Assembly: GCA_002377855.1 (NCBI GenBank)
Contig: DFQQ01000013.1
Span: 62,001 to 126,000 of the forward strand
Origin: Acidovorax delafieldii
Lineage (GTDB): Bacteria; Pseudomonadota; Gammaproteobacteria; Burkholderiales; Burkholderiaceae_C
Length of the DNA stretch: 64,000 nucleotides
Direction of reading: 5' to 3'
Below are positions 16,799 to 26,241 of this stretch, in pieces (the stretch's first letter is position 1; each line of letters begins with the position of its first letter). Under the pieces are notes generated by a model, which did no database searches, was not told the origin of the DNA, and worked only from the letters and a program-made list of their open reading frames with translations. The position numbers and the translations under genes are program-made.

Positions 16799-18220
16799 AT
16801 GAACAAGAAAACAGCTTTGGGCGCCGCCGTGGCGCTGGCCGTAGTGGCCTACGGGGGAGCCACCTGGTACCTGGGCCAACGGGCCGAAGCCAGCTACCAG
16901 GAAGCCCTGGAAGACGTGCGCAAGGTGCTGGGCCCCGAGGCCGTGGTGTCTCAGGACTATCAGAAGGGATTCTTCTCATCGCAGGCCAAGCTGGTGCTGC
17001 AGTGGACGCCCCCGCCAGCGGACGATGGCAGCCAGCCCGCGCCGCAACCGTTGCGTGTGGTGGTCAACAGTGCCGTGCGCCACGGCCCACTCGCGGGCGG
17101 ACACATCGCCGCTGCCGTGGTGGAGTCTCACTTCGCGCTGGAGGGGCTGGACGACAAGGCCACAGCCCTGCTTGCCAAGGCCAGCGCCCCCACGCTGACC
17201 ACCGTGCACGGACTGACAGGCAGCCACGACATGCAGTTGCTGGTGCCTGCCGGTGAGATGGGTGACGAGGAAATGACCTTGCGCTGGCAGGAAATGAAGA
17301 CCGAGTTCTCCATCAATGGCGATCGTACGCGTGTCAAGGGCACGTTCCAGTGGCCCGAGCTGGCCCTGGCCGGCCTGAACCGCGCAGCAGACGAAGAAGA
17401 TGCGGATGCGCGCGGCAGCGTCGCTGTGTCGCTGAAGGGCATGGGCGGCGAATTTGAAAGCCAGATCATTGACGACCTGTGGATGATGGCCCCCGGTAAG
17501 GGGACAGTGCGGTTTGCACAGATTGATGCCAGCAACACCCCGCAGGGCGGCGCACCCACCTCTTTGCTGTCGCTGAAGGACCTGACGGGCACCACCACCA
17601 TTGGGCGCAACGGCAAGTTGATGGACATGGCCACATCGCTCAAGGGCAAGGGCCTGGTGGGCCCGGTGGATTTTGAGGCACTCGGGTTTGAAGAAAAATT
17701 CCAGCGCATTGACGCCGACGTGGTCAAGAGCCTGCAGGTGGCCATGGTGGAGAGCTATCGCAAGGATGGGCTCAAGGCCATGGCCAACGACGAAGAGGGT
17801 GGCAAGCTGCTGAAGCTGCTGGCGGACAACGCACAGCGCCTCACGGCGGCATTGCCCGCTTACTCGATGAAGTTCTTTGCCACGTTGGGCGGGCAGCAAG
17901 GCGAGGTGTCGTACGGCGGCGAGGTGACTCGGGCCCCCACCACCGAAGAGGTGGCCCAGGGTGGATGGGGACCGGTGCTGCTCAAGAGCGCCACCTTCCA
18001 CGCCGACGTGCGGCTGCCCAAGGCCTGGCTGCCCCAACTGGCCAAGGCGGCGGGGCAGGAGGAATTCAAAAGCGAAGACATGGACGGCATGATCGGCATG
18101 GCCCAGGCGGCAGGGTACGTACGCCAGGAAGGCGACCTTCTGACCAGCTCTCTGAAGATGGAAGGCGGCCAGGCCAAGCTCAATGGGAAGGTGATGGACT
18201 TGCCCAACTTCATGCGCTGA
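16799..18220 (+). CDS. YdgA-family (DUF945) protein
   Basis: 473 residues. An N-terminal hydrophobic segment (LGAAVALAVVAYGGATWYLG) acts as signal anchor, directly followed by QRAEASYQEAL. This is how YdgA-family proteins start. The long remainder is beta-rich with DYQKGFFSSQAKLVL and a C-terminal GGQAKLNGKVMDLP, also typical. YdgA-like proteins face the periplasm and have no settled activity. ATG 16799 places the lysines before the hydrophobic stretch and is preferred over GTG 16775. It is alone, divergent from the gene on its left and convergent with the amidase. Confidence 0.8.
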   Translation: MNKKTALGAAVALAVVAYGGATWYLGQRAEASYQEALEDVRKVLGPEAVVSQDYQKGFFSSQAKLVLQWTPPPADDGSQPAPQPLRVVVNSAVRHGPLAGGHIAAAVVESHFALEGLDDKATALLAKASAPTLTTVHGLTGSHDMQLLVPAGEMGDEEMTLRWQEMKTEFSINGDRTRVKGTFQWPELALAGLNRAADEEDADARGSVAVSLKGMGGEFESQIIDDLWMMAPGKGTVRFAQIDASNTPQGGAPTSLLSLKDLTGTTTIGRNGKLMDMATSLKGKGLVGPVDFEALGFEEKFQRIDADVVKSLQVAMVESYRKDGLKAMANDEEGGKLLKLLADNAQRLTAALPAYSMKFFATLGGQQGEVSYGGEVTRAPTTEEVAQGGWGPVLLKSATFHADVRLPKAWLPQLAKAAGQEEFKSEDMDGMIGMAQAAGYVRQEGDLLTSSLKMEGGQAKLNGKVMDLPNFMR

Positions 18221-18282
18221 GTTGGCGAAAACCGCACGCGGCAATGCCGCGGGAGGCCGCCACCGCGCAGAGTTCTGCGCTG

Positions 18283-18321
18283 AAAAAAGCCCCGCTGGTA
18301 TCGCAGGCCGCGGGGCTTTTT
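18283..18321. terminator. Bidirectional terminator between ydgA-like gene and amidase
   Basis: AAAAAAGCCCCGC (18283-18295) pairs with GCGGGGCTTTTT (18310-18321). A-run on one side and T-run on the other make it usable from both directions, fitting the convergent genes. Confidence 0.85.
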
Positions 18322-18355
18322 GCTGCCCTGCGCGGGCTGAATTGCAGGGCGGGCC

Positions 18356-19774
18356 CTACATGGACGGCGGCTGGGGCCAGGGCCGTTGGGGGTCACGGAT
18401 CAACTCGAATGCGCGTGCCACCTGCAGTACCCCGAGGTCATCAAAGCGCGCGCCCGCAATCTGCAGCCCGATGGGCAGGCCGCTGGTGGTGTAGCCGCAG
18501 TTGACCGAAGCCGCTGGCTGCTCGGACATGTTGTAGGGCACCGTGAAGCCGATGTGCTCCAAGGGGCGCAACGGGTCGTCGGTGGGGGAGGGAAGCTCTG
18601 CCGCGAACGCCGGCATGGGTGCCACGGGCGAGATGACGTAGTCGAACGGGCTGCATGCCTTTACCGTGACAACGCGCGTCTGGTGGAACTGCTGGCTGGC
18701 GTGGAACACCTGCGTGCCGGCCATGCCCGCAGCGCTTTCTGCCCATGCCCGGATATACGGCAACACTTTGCTGCGCTGAGACTCTTGCAGTGTCTGCAGA
18801 TCCATCAGGGAGCGCATACGCCAGAAGTGGTCCATGCCGTCCAGCATGGCCTGCGTCATGAAGGGCTGCATCAGACTCACCTGCGCACCCGCCTGCTCGA
18901 ACAGGCGCGCGGCATGTTCCACGGCAGCGCGCACCTCGCTCTCTACCGGCAGGCCGCAACCGGCGTCCAGCAGCAGGCCGATGCGCAAGCCGCGCAGGCA
19001 CTGCACGCCCTGGTCCCATTCGTGCCAGGCGATGGGCTGGTAGGGCAGGCTCATGCTGTCGCGTGCGTCGGGCAGGCTCAGCACCTGCATCATCAGCGCG
19101 GCGTCTTGCACGGTGCGGGTCATGGGGCCCGCAGCGCGGCCCGTGTAGGGCGGGTCGATGGGAATGCGGCCCAGGCTGGGCTTGAGGCTGAAGATGCCGC
19201 ACCAGCTGGCGGGCAGCCGCAGCGATCCGCCAATGTCGGTGCCAATGTGCAGGGGCCCGTAGCCCGCCGCCGCGGCAGCGCCGCCACCCGCGCTGGAACC
19301 ACCTGGGCCTTTGCTCACATCCCACGGGTTGCGCGACAGCGGGTGAAAGCTCGACAAGCCCGAAGACAGCATGCCGTAGTCGGGCATGGTGGTCTTGGCC
19401 ACCATCACGGCTCCGGCTTCACGCAGGCGCGCGGCGGGCGGGGCGTCTGCGGCCGCGGGCACCAGCGGTACGGCGGCCGTGCCCAACGGCGTGGGCTCAC
19501 CCTGTGTGGCGATGTTTTCCTTGATGGTGACGGGCACCCCATCGAGCAGGCCTTGGGGCTCGCCGCGCTGCCAGCGGGCTTCGCTGGCCCGTGCCTGCGC
19601 CAGCGCATGCTCTGGCCTCAGCAAATACGTGGCCCGGATGTGCGGTTCCCACTGCGCCATATGGGCCAGCACGGCCTGCGTGACCTCCACGGGGGACAGC
19701 GTGCGCTGGCGGTAGGCAGCCAGCAGATCTTGGGCAGGCAGGTCGTGCAGTGCGGTCATGGCAGGGGTGAGCAA
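18356..19774 (-). CDS. Amidase (amidase-signature family)
   Basis: 472 residues. The Ser-cisSer-Lys triad is visible: Lys85 in VTIKENIA, the serine pair in KGPGGSSAGG (S160/S161) and the nucleophile Ser184 in GTDIGGSLRLPA. It hydrolyses an amide bond of an unknown small substrate. It ends convergently with the YdgA-like gene. The first ATG at 19774 is followed by another at 19759, and either may be used. It lies upstream of a peptide-type ABC importer transcribed the same way, but 256 bp separate them, so a joint role in peptide or amide uptake is only suggestive. Confidence 0.9.
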   Translation of the reverse strand: MLTPAMTALHDLPAQDLLAAYRQRTLSPVEVTQAVLAHMAQWEPHIRATYLLRPEHALAQARASEARWQRGEPQGLLDGVPVTIKENIATQGEPTPLGTAAVPLVPAAADAPPAARLREAGAVMVAKTTMPDYGMLSSGLSSFHPLSRNPWDVSKGPGGSSAGGGAAAAAGYGPLHIGTDIGGSLRLPASWCGIFSLKPSLGRIPIDPPYTGRAAGPMTRTVQDAALMMQVLSLPDARDSMSLPYQPIAWHEWDQGVQCLRGLRIGLLLDAGCGLPVESEVRAAVEHAARLFEQAGAQVSLMQPFMTQAMLDGMDHFWRMRSLMDLQTLQESQRSKVLPYIRAWAESAAGMAGTQVFHASQQFHQTRVVTVKACSPFDYVISPVAPMPAFAAELPSPTDDPLRPLEHIGFTVPYNMSEQPAASVNCGYTTSGLPIGLQIAGARFDDLGVLQVARAFELIRDPQRPWPQPPSM

Positions 19775-19834
19775 TTTTTGAATGAAAAAGGCTGCTGGCG
19801 CTTATTGGTAAAGCGCTGGAAGCTACTGTTTTAG
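19772..19834 (+). repeat. Dispersed intergenic repeat family 1, copy 4
   Basis: Contains GGCTGCTGGCGCTTATTGGTAAAGCGCTGGAAGCTACT. It overlaps the start region of the amidase gene, so its hairpin falls in that gene's leader. Confidence 0.7.
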
Positions 19835-19885
19835 GAGCATATACTTCTGGTTATCCATTGCGCCGCATACCACCCGTGGCCCCTG

Positions 19886-20021
19886 AAACTGGCGCAGCCC
19901 ATGCGCGGGCAGCCGAGCAAGGGCCTACGCCGGCCGCATCGCCCCGCAGCCAGGGCTGCGTCCCCCTGCCCGCGTGGCGCAGCCATGCGAGAGCGGGGGG
20001 AAGACGCGAAGCGGCTCAGGG
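19886..20021 (-). repeat. Dispersed intergenic repeat family 2, copy 2
   Basis: The reverse complement reads CCCTGAGCCGCTTCGCG and matches the copy at 7989-8110 over most of its length, with a roughly 15-bp insertion in the middle. It lies downstream of the binding-protein gene. Confidence 0.65.
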
Positions 20022-20030
20022 TGTCCCACC

Positions 20031-21521
20031 TCAACCCCAGGACAGGGCAGAGAGGTCGTTCACGAACACGGGCATGTCCTTCCACAACCCCTTGAGGTTC
20101 TTGTTGGCCACGGTGATCCACTGTGGCTGGTACAGGAAGGCGTGCACGGCGTCGTCGGCCAGCAGTTTCTGGGCATCGCCCAGCAGGCGCGCACGGTCTT
20201 GGGGGCGCGCGGCGTTCTTGATCTGGTTGTACAGGTCATTGAACCTGGCCGACTGGTAGCCCCAGTAGTAGTCGGGCTTGGCGAAATTGGCCAAGTCAAA
20301 CGGCTCCACGTGCGAGATCAGCGTGAGGTCGTAGTTCTTGTTACCGTAGGTGCCGCTGAGCCACTGCGCCCATTCCACGTTTTGCGTTTTGGCCACGATG
20401 CCTACCTTGGCCAGCTGCGCCACGATGACTTCTCCGCCCTGGCGCGCATAGGGTGTGGGCGGCAGGGTCAATGTCAGTTCCAGCGGGGTCTTGATGCCCG
20501 CTTCGGCCAGCAGCTTCTTGGATTTTTCAACGTCGAACGGGTTGACGCCGGTGGTGTCCACGTAGCCGAACGCACCCGGCACATAGTGGCTGCCGATGGG
20601 GGCGCCATAGCCATCGCCCGCGCCCTCGATAACGGCCTTGCGGTCGATGGCGGCGGCAATGGCACGGCGCACGCGCACGTCGTCCAAGGGCTTCTTGGCG
20701 TTGTTGATGGCCAGGATGGTCTTCGCGCGGGAACCGCTGACTTGTACCTGGAACCGCGGGTTGGCCTTGAACTGCGGCACGCTGCGGGGCGTGACGCGGG
20801 GGAAGAGGTCCACATCGCCCGCCAGCAATGCCGCCACCTGCGCGGCCGGGTCGGAGATGAAGCGGAACGTGGCGCGGCGCAGCTTGATCGTGCCGGGAGC
20901 GCGAAAGCCGTCCCAAGCCGTCAGCACCACCGAGGAGCCCTTGTTCCACGCGCCCAGTTGGTAGGGGCCGGTGCCCACGGGCTTGGTGGCGTTGGTGTCG
21001 GCGCTCTTGGGCTCCACGATGATGGAGGTGGCCTGGCCCAGGGCGAACAGCAGGTCGGGGTCGATGTCCTTGTTCAGCACCACCAGGGTGTGTTCGTCCA
21101 CCACCTGCGTTGTGAGGTTGGCAAAGGTGCGCTTGTCCTTGTTGGTGCTTTTTTCACCGCCCGCGCGGTCGTAAGAGAACTTGACCGCAGCGGCGTTGAA
21201 GGGCTCGCCGTTCTGGAACTTGACGCCCTTGCGCAGCTTGAAGGTGTAGGTCTTGAGGTCGGGCGAAACTTCCCAACTTTCGGCCAGCAGGGGCGAGACC
21301 GAGCCGTCGGAGTTGATCTTGGTGAGCGTTTCGAAAATGTTGTACTGAACGATTTCGGCGATCGCAGAAGCCGCACCTGCCGTGGGGTCCAGCCCTGGGG
21401 GCTCCAGGGTCATGGCCAGCACCACCGCATCCCTGCGGATTTGCGCCAGGGCGCCGACGGGCGCGGCAAGGGGAATGGCAGCCAGCGCGCCAGTGGCAAG
21501 AACGGATCGGCGGTTCAGCAT
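20031..21521 (-). CDS. ABC transporter substrate-binding protein, family 5 (peptide type)
   Basis: A 496-residue periplasmic binding protein. The start MLNRRSVLATGALAAIPLAAPVGALAQ is a signal peptide with twin Arg, possibly Tat-type, cut after ALA. The mature part has the SBP family 5 hallmarks LEPPGLDPTAG, IFETLTKINSDGSVSPLLAESWEVSPDLKTYTFKLRKGVKF and PYARQGGEVIVAQLAKVGI. It delivers a peptide, nickel or similar ligand to the permeases encoded upstream. It is the last gene of the five-gene leftward cluster, with a 178-bp gap before it that may carry its own promoter or a processing site. The ATG has GGAGT a few bases upstream. Confidence 0.93.
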   Translation of the reverse strand: MLNRRSVLATGALAAIPLAAPVGALAQIRRDAVVLAMTLEPPGLDPTAGAASAIAEIVQYNIFETLTKINSDGSVSPLLAESWEVSPDLKTYTFKLRKGVKFQNGEPFNAAAVKFSYDRAGGEKSTNKDKRTFANLTTQVVDEHTLVVLNKDIDPDLLFALGQATSIIVEPKSADTNATKPVGTGPYQLGAWNKGSSVVLTAWDGFRAPGTIKLRRATFRFISDPAAQVAALLAGDVDLFPRVTPRSVPQFKANPRFQVQVSGSRAKTILAINNAKKPLDDVRVRRAIAAAIDRKAVIEGAGDGYGAPIGSHYVPGAFGYVDTTGVNPFDVEKSKKLLAEAGIKTPLELTLTLPPTPYARQGGEVIVAQLAKVGIVAKTQNVEWAQWLSGTYGNKNYDLTLISHVEPFDLANFAKPDYYWGYQSARFNDLYNQIKNAARPQDRARLLGDAQKLLADDAVHAFLYQPQWITVANKNLKGLWKDMPVFVNDLSALSWG

Positions 21522-21699
21522 GTTCGGAAACTCCTGACAAAGACCAGACTTGGAATTCACACCTGCGCCCATCGAGTGCGAAAGCCGCAGGGTTTGTGCG
21601 AGAGCACTTTGTACACCATCGGGTGCGCGCCGCGCTGGGCAGCTTTTGCGCAATGGCTGCTATGCGACCTTCACGCGGTCGCAAACAACTCTTCGGGCA

Positions 21700-22587
21700 C
21701 TATGGATGGCCGGTCGCCCGTGCTGCCGCTGCTGCCATGCGGCGCGCGCGAGCCCGCCCGGGCTGCACATGGGGCACCGCAGCCACCAGGGCCTGGGTGT
21801 AGGGGTGCTGTGCGTGGTGGAACAGTTCGGACGGTGCCCCTCGCTCCACGATCTGTCCCTGGTAGAGCACCACCACTTCGTCGCACAGGTGGTTCACGAC
21901 GGCCAGGTCGTGGCTGATGAGCAGGAAGCTCACGCCAAATTTCTGCTGCAGGTCTTGCAGCAGGTTGAGCACCTGGGCCTGCACCGACACGTCCAAGGCG
22001 CTCACGGGCTCGTCGGCCACGATGAGCCGGGGGCGGGTGATCAGGGCGCGTGCAATGGCGATGCGCTGGCGCTGGCCGCCCGAGAATTCGTGCGGGTACT
22101 TGTCCAGGTCATTGGTGCGCAGGCCGACCTGGGCGAGCACTTCTGCGGCTTGCTCGCGCTGCTGTGTGCGCGTAGTGCTGCCCTGGGCTTGCAGGGGTTC
22201 GCTCACGATCCGCGCCACGGTCTGCCGTGGGTCCAGCGAGCCGTAGGGGTCTTGGAACACCATCTGGAAGTCGCGCCGGGCTTCGCGCAGCGCGGCGGCG
22301 GGCAACTGGTGCAAATCACGCCCCAGCAGGCGCACGCTGCCAGAGGTGGGTGTGTCCAGCGCCATCACGGTGCGCGCCAGGGTGGATTTGCCCGATCCCG
22401 ATTCGCCCACCACCCCCAGGCTGCGCCCGCTGTGCAGCGTGAAGCTCACACCTTTGAGCGCCTGCACTTTGGCGGGCGGGCGCAGCAGGTGTTCGCGTGG
22501 CAGCGTGTATTCGCGGACCAGGTCGGTCACTTCCAGCAGCGGGGCTGTTGGCGTTGGCGAGGCTGGGGAGTGAGGGGAAGAGTTCAT
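21700..22587 (-). CDS. Peptide-type ABC transporter ATPase (OppF/DppF-like)
   Basis: 295 residues. Walker A is GESGSGKST, the signature loop FSGGQRQRIAIARAL, Walker B LIVADEPVSALD, and the switch His is in LLISHDLAVV. The C-terminal QIVERGAPSELFHHAQHPYTQALVAAV is the oligopeptide-type ATPase extension. It pairs with the second ATPase, whose stop overlaps this start by 4 bp (ATGA), so the two subunits are translationally coupled. Confidence 0.94.
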   Translation of the reverse strand: MNSSPHSPASPTPTAPLLEVTDLVREYTLPREHLLRPPAKVQALKGVSFTLHSGRSLGVVGESGSGKSTLARTVMALDTPTSGSVRLLGRDLHQLPAAALREARRDFQMVFQDPYGSLDPRQTVARIVSEPLQAQGSTTRTQQREQAAEVLAQVGLRTNDLDKYPHEFSGGQRQRIAIARALITRPRLIVADEPVSALDVSVQAQVLNLLQDLQQKFGVSFLLISHDLAVVNHLCDEVVVLYQGQIVERGAPSELFHHAQHPYTQALVAAVPHVQPGRARARRMAAAAARATGHP

Positions 22588-23624
22588 GAATGGGAACGCA
22601 CGGGCAGTGTGTTTTCAACCACCGCCGGGGCAGCCGTGGGCACCATGGCCTCGGGGCGCAGGCAGCGCACCAAGTGGTCGCCATCTGCATCCTGGGCGAC
22701 CAGCGTGGCGTTCGGCCGGGTGTGGTGGCAGGCCAGTGTGGTGAACGTGCACCGCCCAGCAAATGGGCATCCAGCGGGCAGGTCCGCCAGCTCGGGCACC
22801 GTGCCTGCAATGGTGGCCAGCCGATCGGGCTGCACCGCTCGCGGCCCCAACTGAGGCCGTGCCGCCAGCAGGCCACGGGTGTAGGGGTGCGCCATGGCCG
22901 CAAAGATGGATGCAGTGGGCCCGCTTTCGACCACGTTGCCGCCATACATCACCAGCATGCGGTCTACGTTTTGGGAAATCACCCCCAGGTCGTGCGAGAT
23001 GAGGATGAGCGCCATGTTGCGCTCGGCCACCAGGTCGCTGATGAGGTCCAGGATCTGCTGCTGGATGGTCACATCCAGCGCCGTGGTGGGTTCGTCGGCA
23101 ATCAGCAGGTCCGGGCCACAGGCCAGCGCCATGGCAATGGTGATGCGCTGGCGCTGCCCGCCAGAGAATTGGTGGGGGTAGGCATCAAAGCGCTGGGCGG
23201 CCTGGGGAATGCCCACGCGGTCCAGCAGCGCAATGGCACGCTGCCGTGCGGCGGCCGCATCCAGGCCCAGGTGAAGCCGCAGGGGCTCTGCCACTTGGCG
23301 GCCCACGGTGTGCACCGGGTTGAGTGCGGTCATGGGTTCCTGGAACACCATGCCGATGCGGTGGCCACGCAGCCGGCACATCTGCGCATCGCTGGCGCCC
23401 ACCAGTTCCTGCCCATCAAAACGGATGCTGCCGGAGACTTCCGCGCTCTCGGGCAGCAAGCCCATGAGTGCCATGGCGGTGAGGGACTTGCCACACCCTG
23501 ATTCGCCAATCAAGCCGAGGGTTTCGCCGCGCTCCAGTGCAAAGCCCACGCCGTGCACGGCGTCCGCAGGCCCCCTGTGGGTCTGAAGGCGGATATGCAG
23601 ATCGGAGACTTCAAGCAGCGGCAT
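22584..23624 (-). CDS. Peptide-type ABC transporter ATPase (OppD/DppD-like)
   Basis: 346 residues with Walker A GESGCGKSL, signature FSGGQRQRITIAMAL, Walker B LLIADEPTTALD, and the switch His in LISHDLGVI. The C-terminal region has the cysteine-containing oligopeptide ATPase motif (AGCPFAGRCTFTTLACHHTRP) that binds an iron-sulfur cluster in some DppD proteins. It precedes the OppF-like gene with overlap. Confidence 0.94.
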   Translation of the reverse strand: MPLLEVSDLHIRLQTHRGPADAVHGVGFALERGETLGLIGESGCGKSLTAMALMGLLPESAEVSGSIRFDGQELVGASDAQMCRLRGHRIGMVFQEPMTALNPVHTVGRQVAEPLRLHLGLDAAAARQRAIALLDRVGIPQAAQRFDAYPHQFSGGQRQRITIAMALACGPDLLIADEPTTALDVTIQQQILDLISDLVAERNMALILISHDLGVISQNVDRMLVMYGGNVVESGPTASIFAAMAHPYTRGLLAARPQLGPRAVQPDRLATIAGTVPELADLPAGCPFAGRCTFTTLACHHTRPNATLVAQDADGDHLVRCLRPEAMVPTAAPAVVENTLPVRSHS

Positions 23625-23804
23625 GGCAGCGGGCCTTCAGAGGTCGCGGTGATTTGGGGCCAACACTCTTCGGGCCATGAAAGTGGTGCCGCCGAGGCGC
23701 GCTCCCCGGCATAAGGTCTGCCCTGCGACACGGGTACCGCCTCTCTCCCGTGCTGCGCGGCGGCGCGAGAGAAGGGGAGGGCGCGCAGCGAGCCTGGGTG
23801 TGTT

Positions 23805-24731
23805 TCATCTCTTCCTCGCCAGCCGAGGGTCCAGCAGGTCGCGCAAGCCATCACCCAGCAGGTTCAGACCCAGCACGGCGAGCGCGATGGCAACGCCGGG
23901 CCATACCGCCAGCAGGGGGGCCTGAAACATGAGAGTCTGGGCTTCGCTCAACATGCGGCCCCAGGAAGGTTCTGGCGGCTGTGTGCCCAGCCCGAGGTAT
24001 GACAGTGCCGCCTCGGCCAGGATGGCCAGCGCAAACTGGATGGTGGCTTGCACGATCAGCACTGACAGAATGTTGGGCAGCACGTGCTCCAACGTGATGC
24101 GCCAGGGGCCCTTTCCGCATGCCCGTGCAGCCAGAACGTATTCGCGCGACCACACGGCATTGGCCGACGCCCGCGTGACCCGGGCGAATGTCGGGATGTA
24201 AAAGATACCAATGGCAATGATGGAGTTGACGATGCCCGCCCCGAACACCGCTGTGAGCATGATCGCCAGCAGCAGGGCAGGGAAGGCGAAGGTGAAGTCG
24301 GCCAGGCGCATGATGGCCTCTTCGACCCACCCCTTGCGCGCTGCGGCCAGCAACCCCAAGGCGGTTCCCACGCCCATGCCAATGCCTACGGCAATCACAC
24401 CGACCAGGATGGAGTTGCGTGCGCCCACCATGATGAGGGACACGATGTCGCGTCCGAACGCGTCGGTGCCCAGCCAGTGCGCACCCGATGGGGGCTGAAG
24501 TTTGCTGGCCATGTTTACTTCGTAAGGGGACCATGGTGTCCACAGCAGAGAGAGTGCCGCCATGCCCAGCATGAAGATTGTGAGCACCGCGCCGAGCACA
24601 AAGCTGCGGTGCCGCAATGCGCGCTGCAAGCCGTGCGGCCAACGCAGAGGCCCCCCAGCAGGGGCCGGCTGGGGCGGATGGGGAGCCGAGGAGGAGGCCG
24701 CCAGCGTGGGGGAGTCTTTCACCATGGCCAT
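23805..24731 (-). CDS. Peptide-type ABC transporter permease (OppC/DppC-like)
   Basis: 308 residues with about six membrane segments. The N-terminal Pro-rich cytoplasmic tail is followed by RSFVLGAVLTIFMLGMAALSLLW and HWLGTDAFGRDIVSLIMVGARNSI, the OppC hallmark. The EAA loop is in AARACGKGPWRITLEHVLPNIL. It starts 3 bp after the other permease ends, so the two are co-translated. A 180-bp gap with GC-rich dyads separates it from the ATPase genes. Confidence 0.93.
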   Translation of the reverse strand: MAMVKDSPTLAASSSAPHPPQPAPAGGPLRWPHGLQRALRHRSFVLGAVLTIFMLGMAALSLLWTPWSPYEVNMASKLQPPSGAHWLGTDAFGRDIVSLIMVGARNSILVGVIAVGIGMGVGTALGLLAAARKGWVEEAIMRLADFTFAFPALLLAIMLTAVFGAGIVNSIIAIGIFYIPTFARVTRASANAVWSREYVLAARACGKGPWRITLEHVLPNILSVLIVQATIQFALAILAEAALSYLGLGTQPPEPSWGRMLSEAQTLMFQAPLLAVWPGVAIALAVLGLNLLGDGLRDLLDPRLARKR

Positions 24732-24734
24732 TGT

Positions 24735-25697
24735 TCAGATGTCGCTTGCCTTGACGCGTGGATCGATCACCGCATACATGAGGTCGACCACAAAGTTCAC
24801 CACGATCACCATGGCAGCCAGCAGCATCACGCAGTTGCGCACCACGATGAGGTCACGGTTGGAAATAGACTGAAAGATCAATCGGCCCAGACCCGGCAGG
24901 TAGAACACGTTTTCCACCACGATGGTGCCTGCCAGCAGCGATGCGAATTGCAGCCCCATCACCGTCACTACCGGAATCAAGGCGTTGCGCAGCACATGCC
25001 TCCAGAGCGCCGCGCGCTGCGATAGCCCCTTGGCACGCGCGGTGCGGACGAAATCCTCGCGCAGCACCTCCAGCACAGCGGAGCGGGTGATGCGGGCCAG
25101 GATCGCTGCCTGCACCACAGCCAGTGCGATGGCGGGCAGCAGCAGTGCCTTGAGCGCTTCGAGCGGGCTGCCGCCGCTGGCCTGCGTCCAGCCCGGAAAA
25201 CCGCCGGCCGCAAACCATTGCAGCTTCACCGAAAACAACAGGATCAGCAGGATGGCGAACCAGAAGTTGGGTATGGCAATACCGATCTGCGCCAGCGCCA
25301 TCACCCCTACGTCTCCCCAGCGGTTGTGACGAGACGCCGCATACACGCCCGCCAGCAGTGCCAGCACGGTCGTGATCACCATGGCCAGCAGCGCCAGTGG
25401 CACGGTCAAGGCCAGTCTCTCCAGAACCAGGTCGAGCACCGGTGTGCTGTAGGCATAACTCTCACCCAGATCGCCGCGCACCAGGCCTGATATCCAGTGC
25501 CCGTAGCGTTGCAGGGGTGGCTGGTCCAGGCCTAACTTGCTGGCCAAGGCGGCCACGGCCTCCGGCGAGGCATCTGGGCCCATCAGCATCTGGGCCGCAT
25601 TGCCGGGCAAGACCTCCAGCACCAGGAAGACCACGGCAGAAGCTCCGATCAGGGTGACCAACAGGGTGGCCAAGCGTTTGAGGAGGAACAGTCCCAT
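24735..25697 (-). CDS. Peptide-type ABC transporter permease (OppB/DppB-like)
   Basis: 320 residues from ATG 25697 (a TTG two codons upstream is possible). The start FLLKRLATLLVTLIGASAVVFLVLEVLPG is the OppB family pattern. The EAA loop is ARAKGLSQRAALWRHVLRNALIP, and the C-terminus VVNFVVDLMYAVIDPRV is typical. It is the first gene of the leftward importer cluster, and the promoter must lie between 25698 and about 25800. With the other four genes it gives a complete importer. Confidence 0.93.
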   Translation of the reverse strand: MGLFLLKRLATLLVTLIGASAVVFLVLEVLPGNAAQMLMGPDASPEAVAALASKLGLDQPPLQRYGHWISGLVRGDLGESYAYSTPVLDLVLERLALTVPLALLAMVITTVLALLAGVYAASRHNRWGDVGVMALAQIGIAIPNFWFAILLILLFSVKLQWFAAGGFPGWTQASGGSPLEALKALLLPAIALAVVQAAILARITRSAVLEVLREDFVRTARAKGLSQRAALWRHVLRNALIPVVTVMGLQFASLLAGTIVVENVFYLPGLGRLIFQSISNRDLIVVRNCVMLLAAMVIVVNFVVDLMYAVIDPRVKASDI

Positions 25698-25900
25698 GGG
25701 CAAGGATCAGCGGAGTCGGCTACGGGGTTTAATTCATGTGCGTACACAGCATACCGGCAAAGCGTCCCTGCTGCGGACAATGGGTTGCGTGGGGCGTTTG
25801 GCCAGCAAAGGCGTGGCGCGGGATAATTGCTCCCATGAACCTTGTTCTGACCCCATTGGTTGCATGTGCTTTTGATGCACCGGCCGCGCTAGGCGCCTGC

Positions 25901-25906
25901 AGGAGG
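25901..25906 (+). promoter_or_regulatory. Consensus ribosome binding site of the ferredoxin gene
   Basis: AGGAGG, spaced 5 bases from ATG 25912. It is a near-perfect Shine-Dalgarno and fixes the start of this short gene. Confidence 0.85.
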
Positions 25907-25911
25907 CATGT

Positions 25912-26166
25912 ATGGCGTTGATGATTACCGACGAGTGCATCAATTGCGACGTGTGTGAACCGGAGTGCCCCAACGATGCGATCTACCTGGGTCAGGAAAT
26001 CTATGAGATCGACCCGAGCAAGTGCACCGAGTGCGTGGGGCACTTTGATGAGCCCCAGTGCGTGCAGATCTGCCCGGTGGCTTGCATACCGGTCAATCCT
26101 CAGCATGTGGAGAGCCGGGAGACCCTGTGGCAAAAATTTCAGCGTTTGCAGGCCACTGCTGACTAA
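25912..26166 (+). CDS. YfhL-type 4Fe-4S ferredoxin
   Basis: 84 residues. The first cluster motif is CINCDVCEPECP (C-x2-C-x2-C-x3-CP) near the N-terminus. The second is CTECVGHFDEPQCVQICP, with the longer loop that marks the YfhL/Alvin-type ferredoxins. It can hold two 4Fe-4S clusters and works as a soluble electron carrier. It stands alone between the divergent ABC importer and pth. In many proteobacteria this gene sits by coaD, which is not seen here. Confidence 0.92.
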   Translation: MALMITDECINCDVCEPECPNDAIYLGQEIYEIDPSKCTECVGHFDEPQCVQICPVACIPVNPQHVESRETLWQKFQRLQATAD

Positions 26167-26241
26167 CTGCTGAATTACGTTCCCTGGCACCCTCTGCACG
26201 AATCGAGCGGTAAGTGTGCACTGCGGATCGGGATCGGCTGC

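Noticed and set aside
19974..21917. Open frame of 647 codons on the plus strand
   Set aside because: It is antisense to the ABC binding protein, which has a signal peptide and clear family motifs.
23625..23804. Third copy of repeat family 2
   Set aside because: Only short blocks (GCTGCGCGCC, CTCTCGC) match and these GC-rich words are common here; not convincing by eye.
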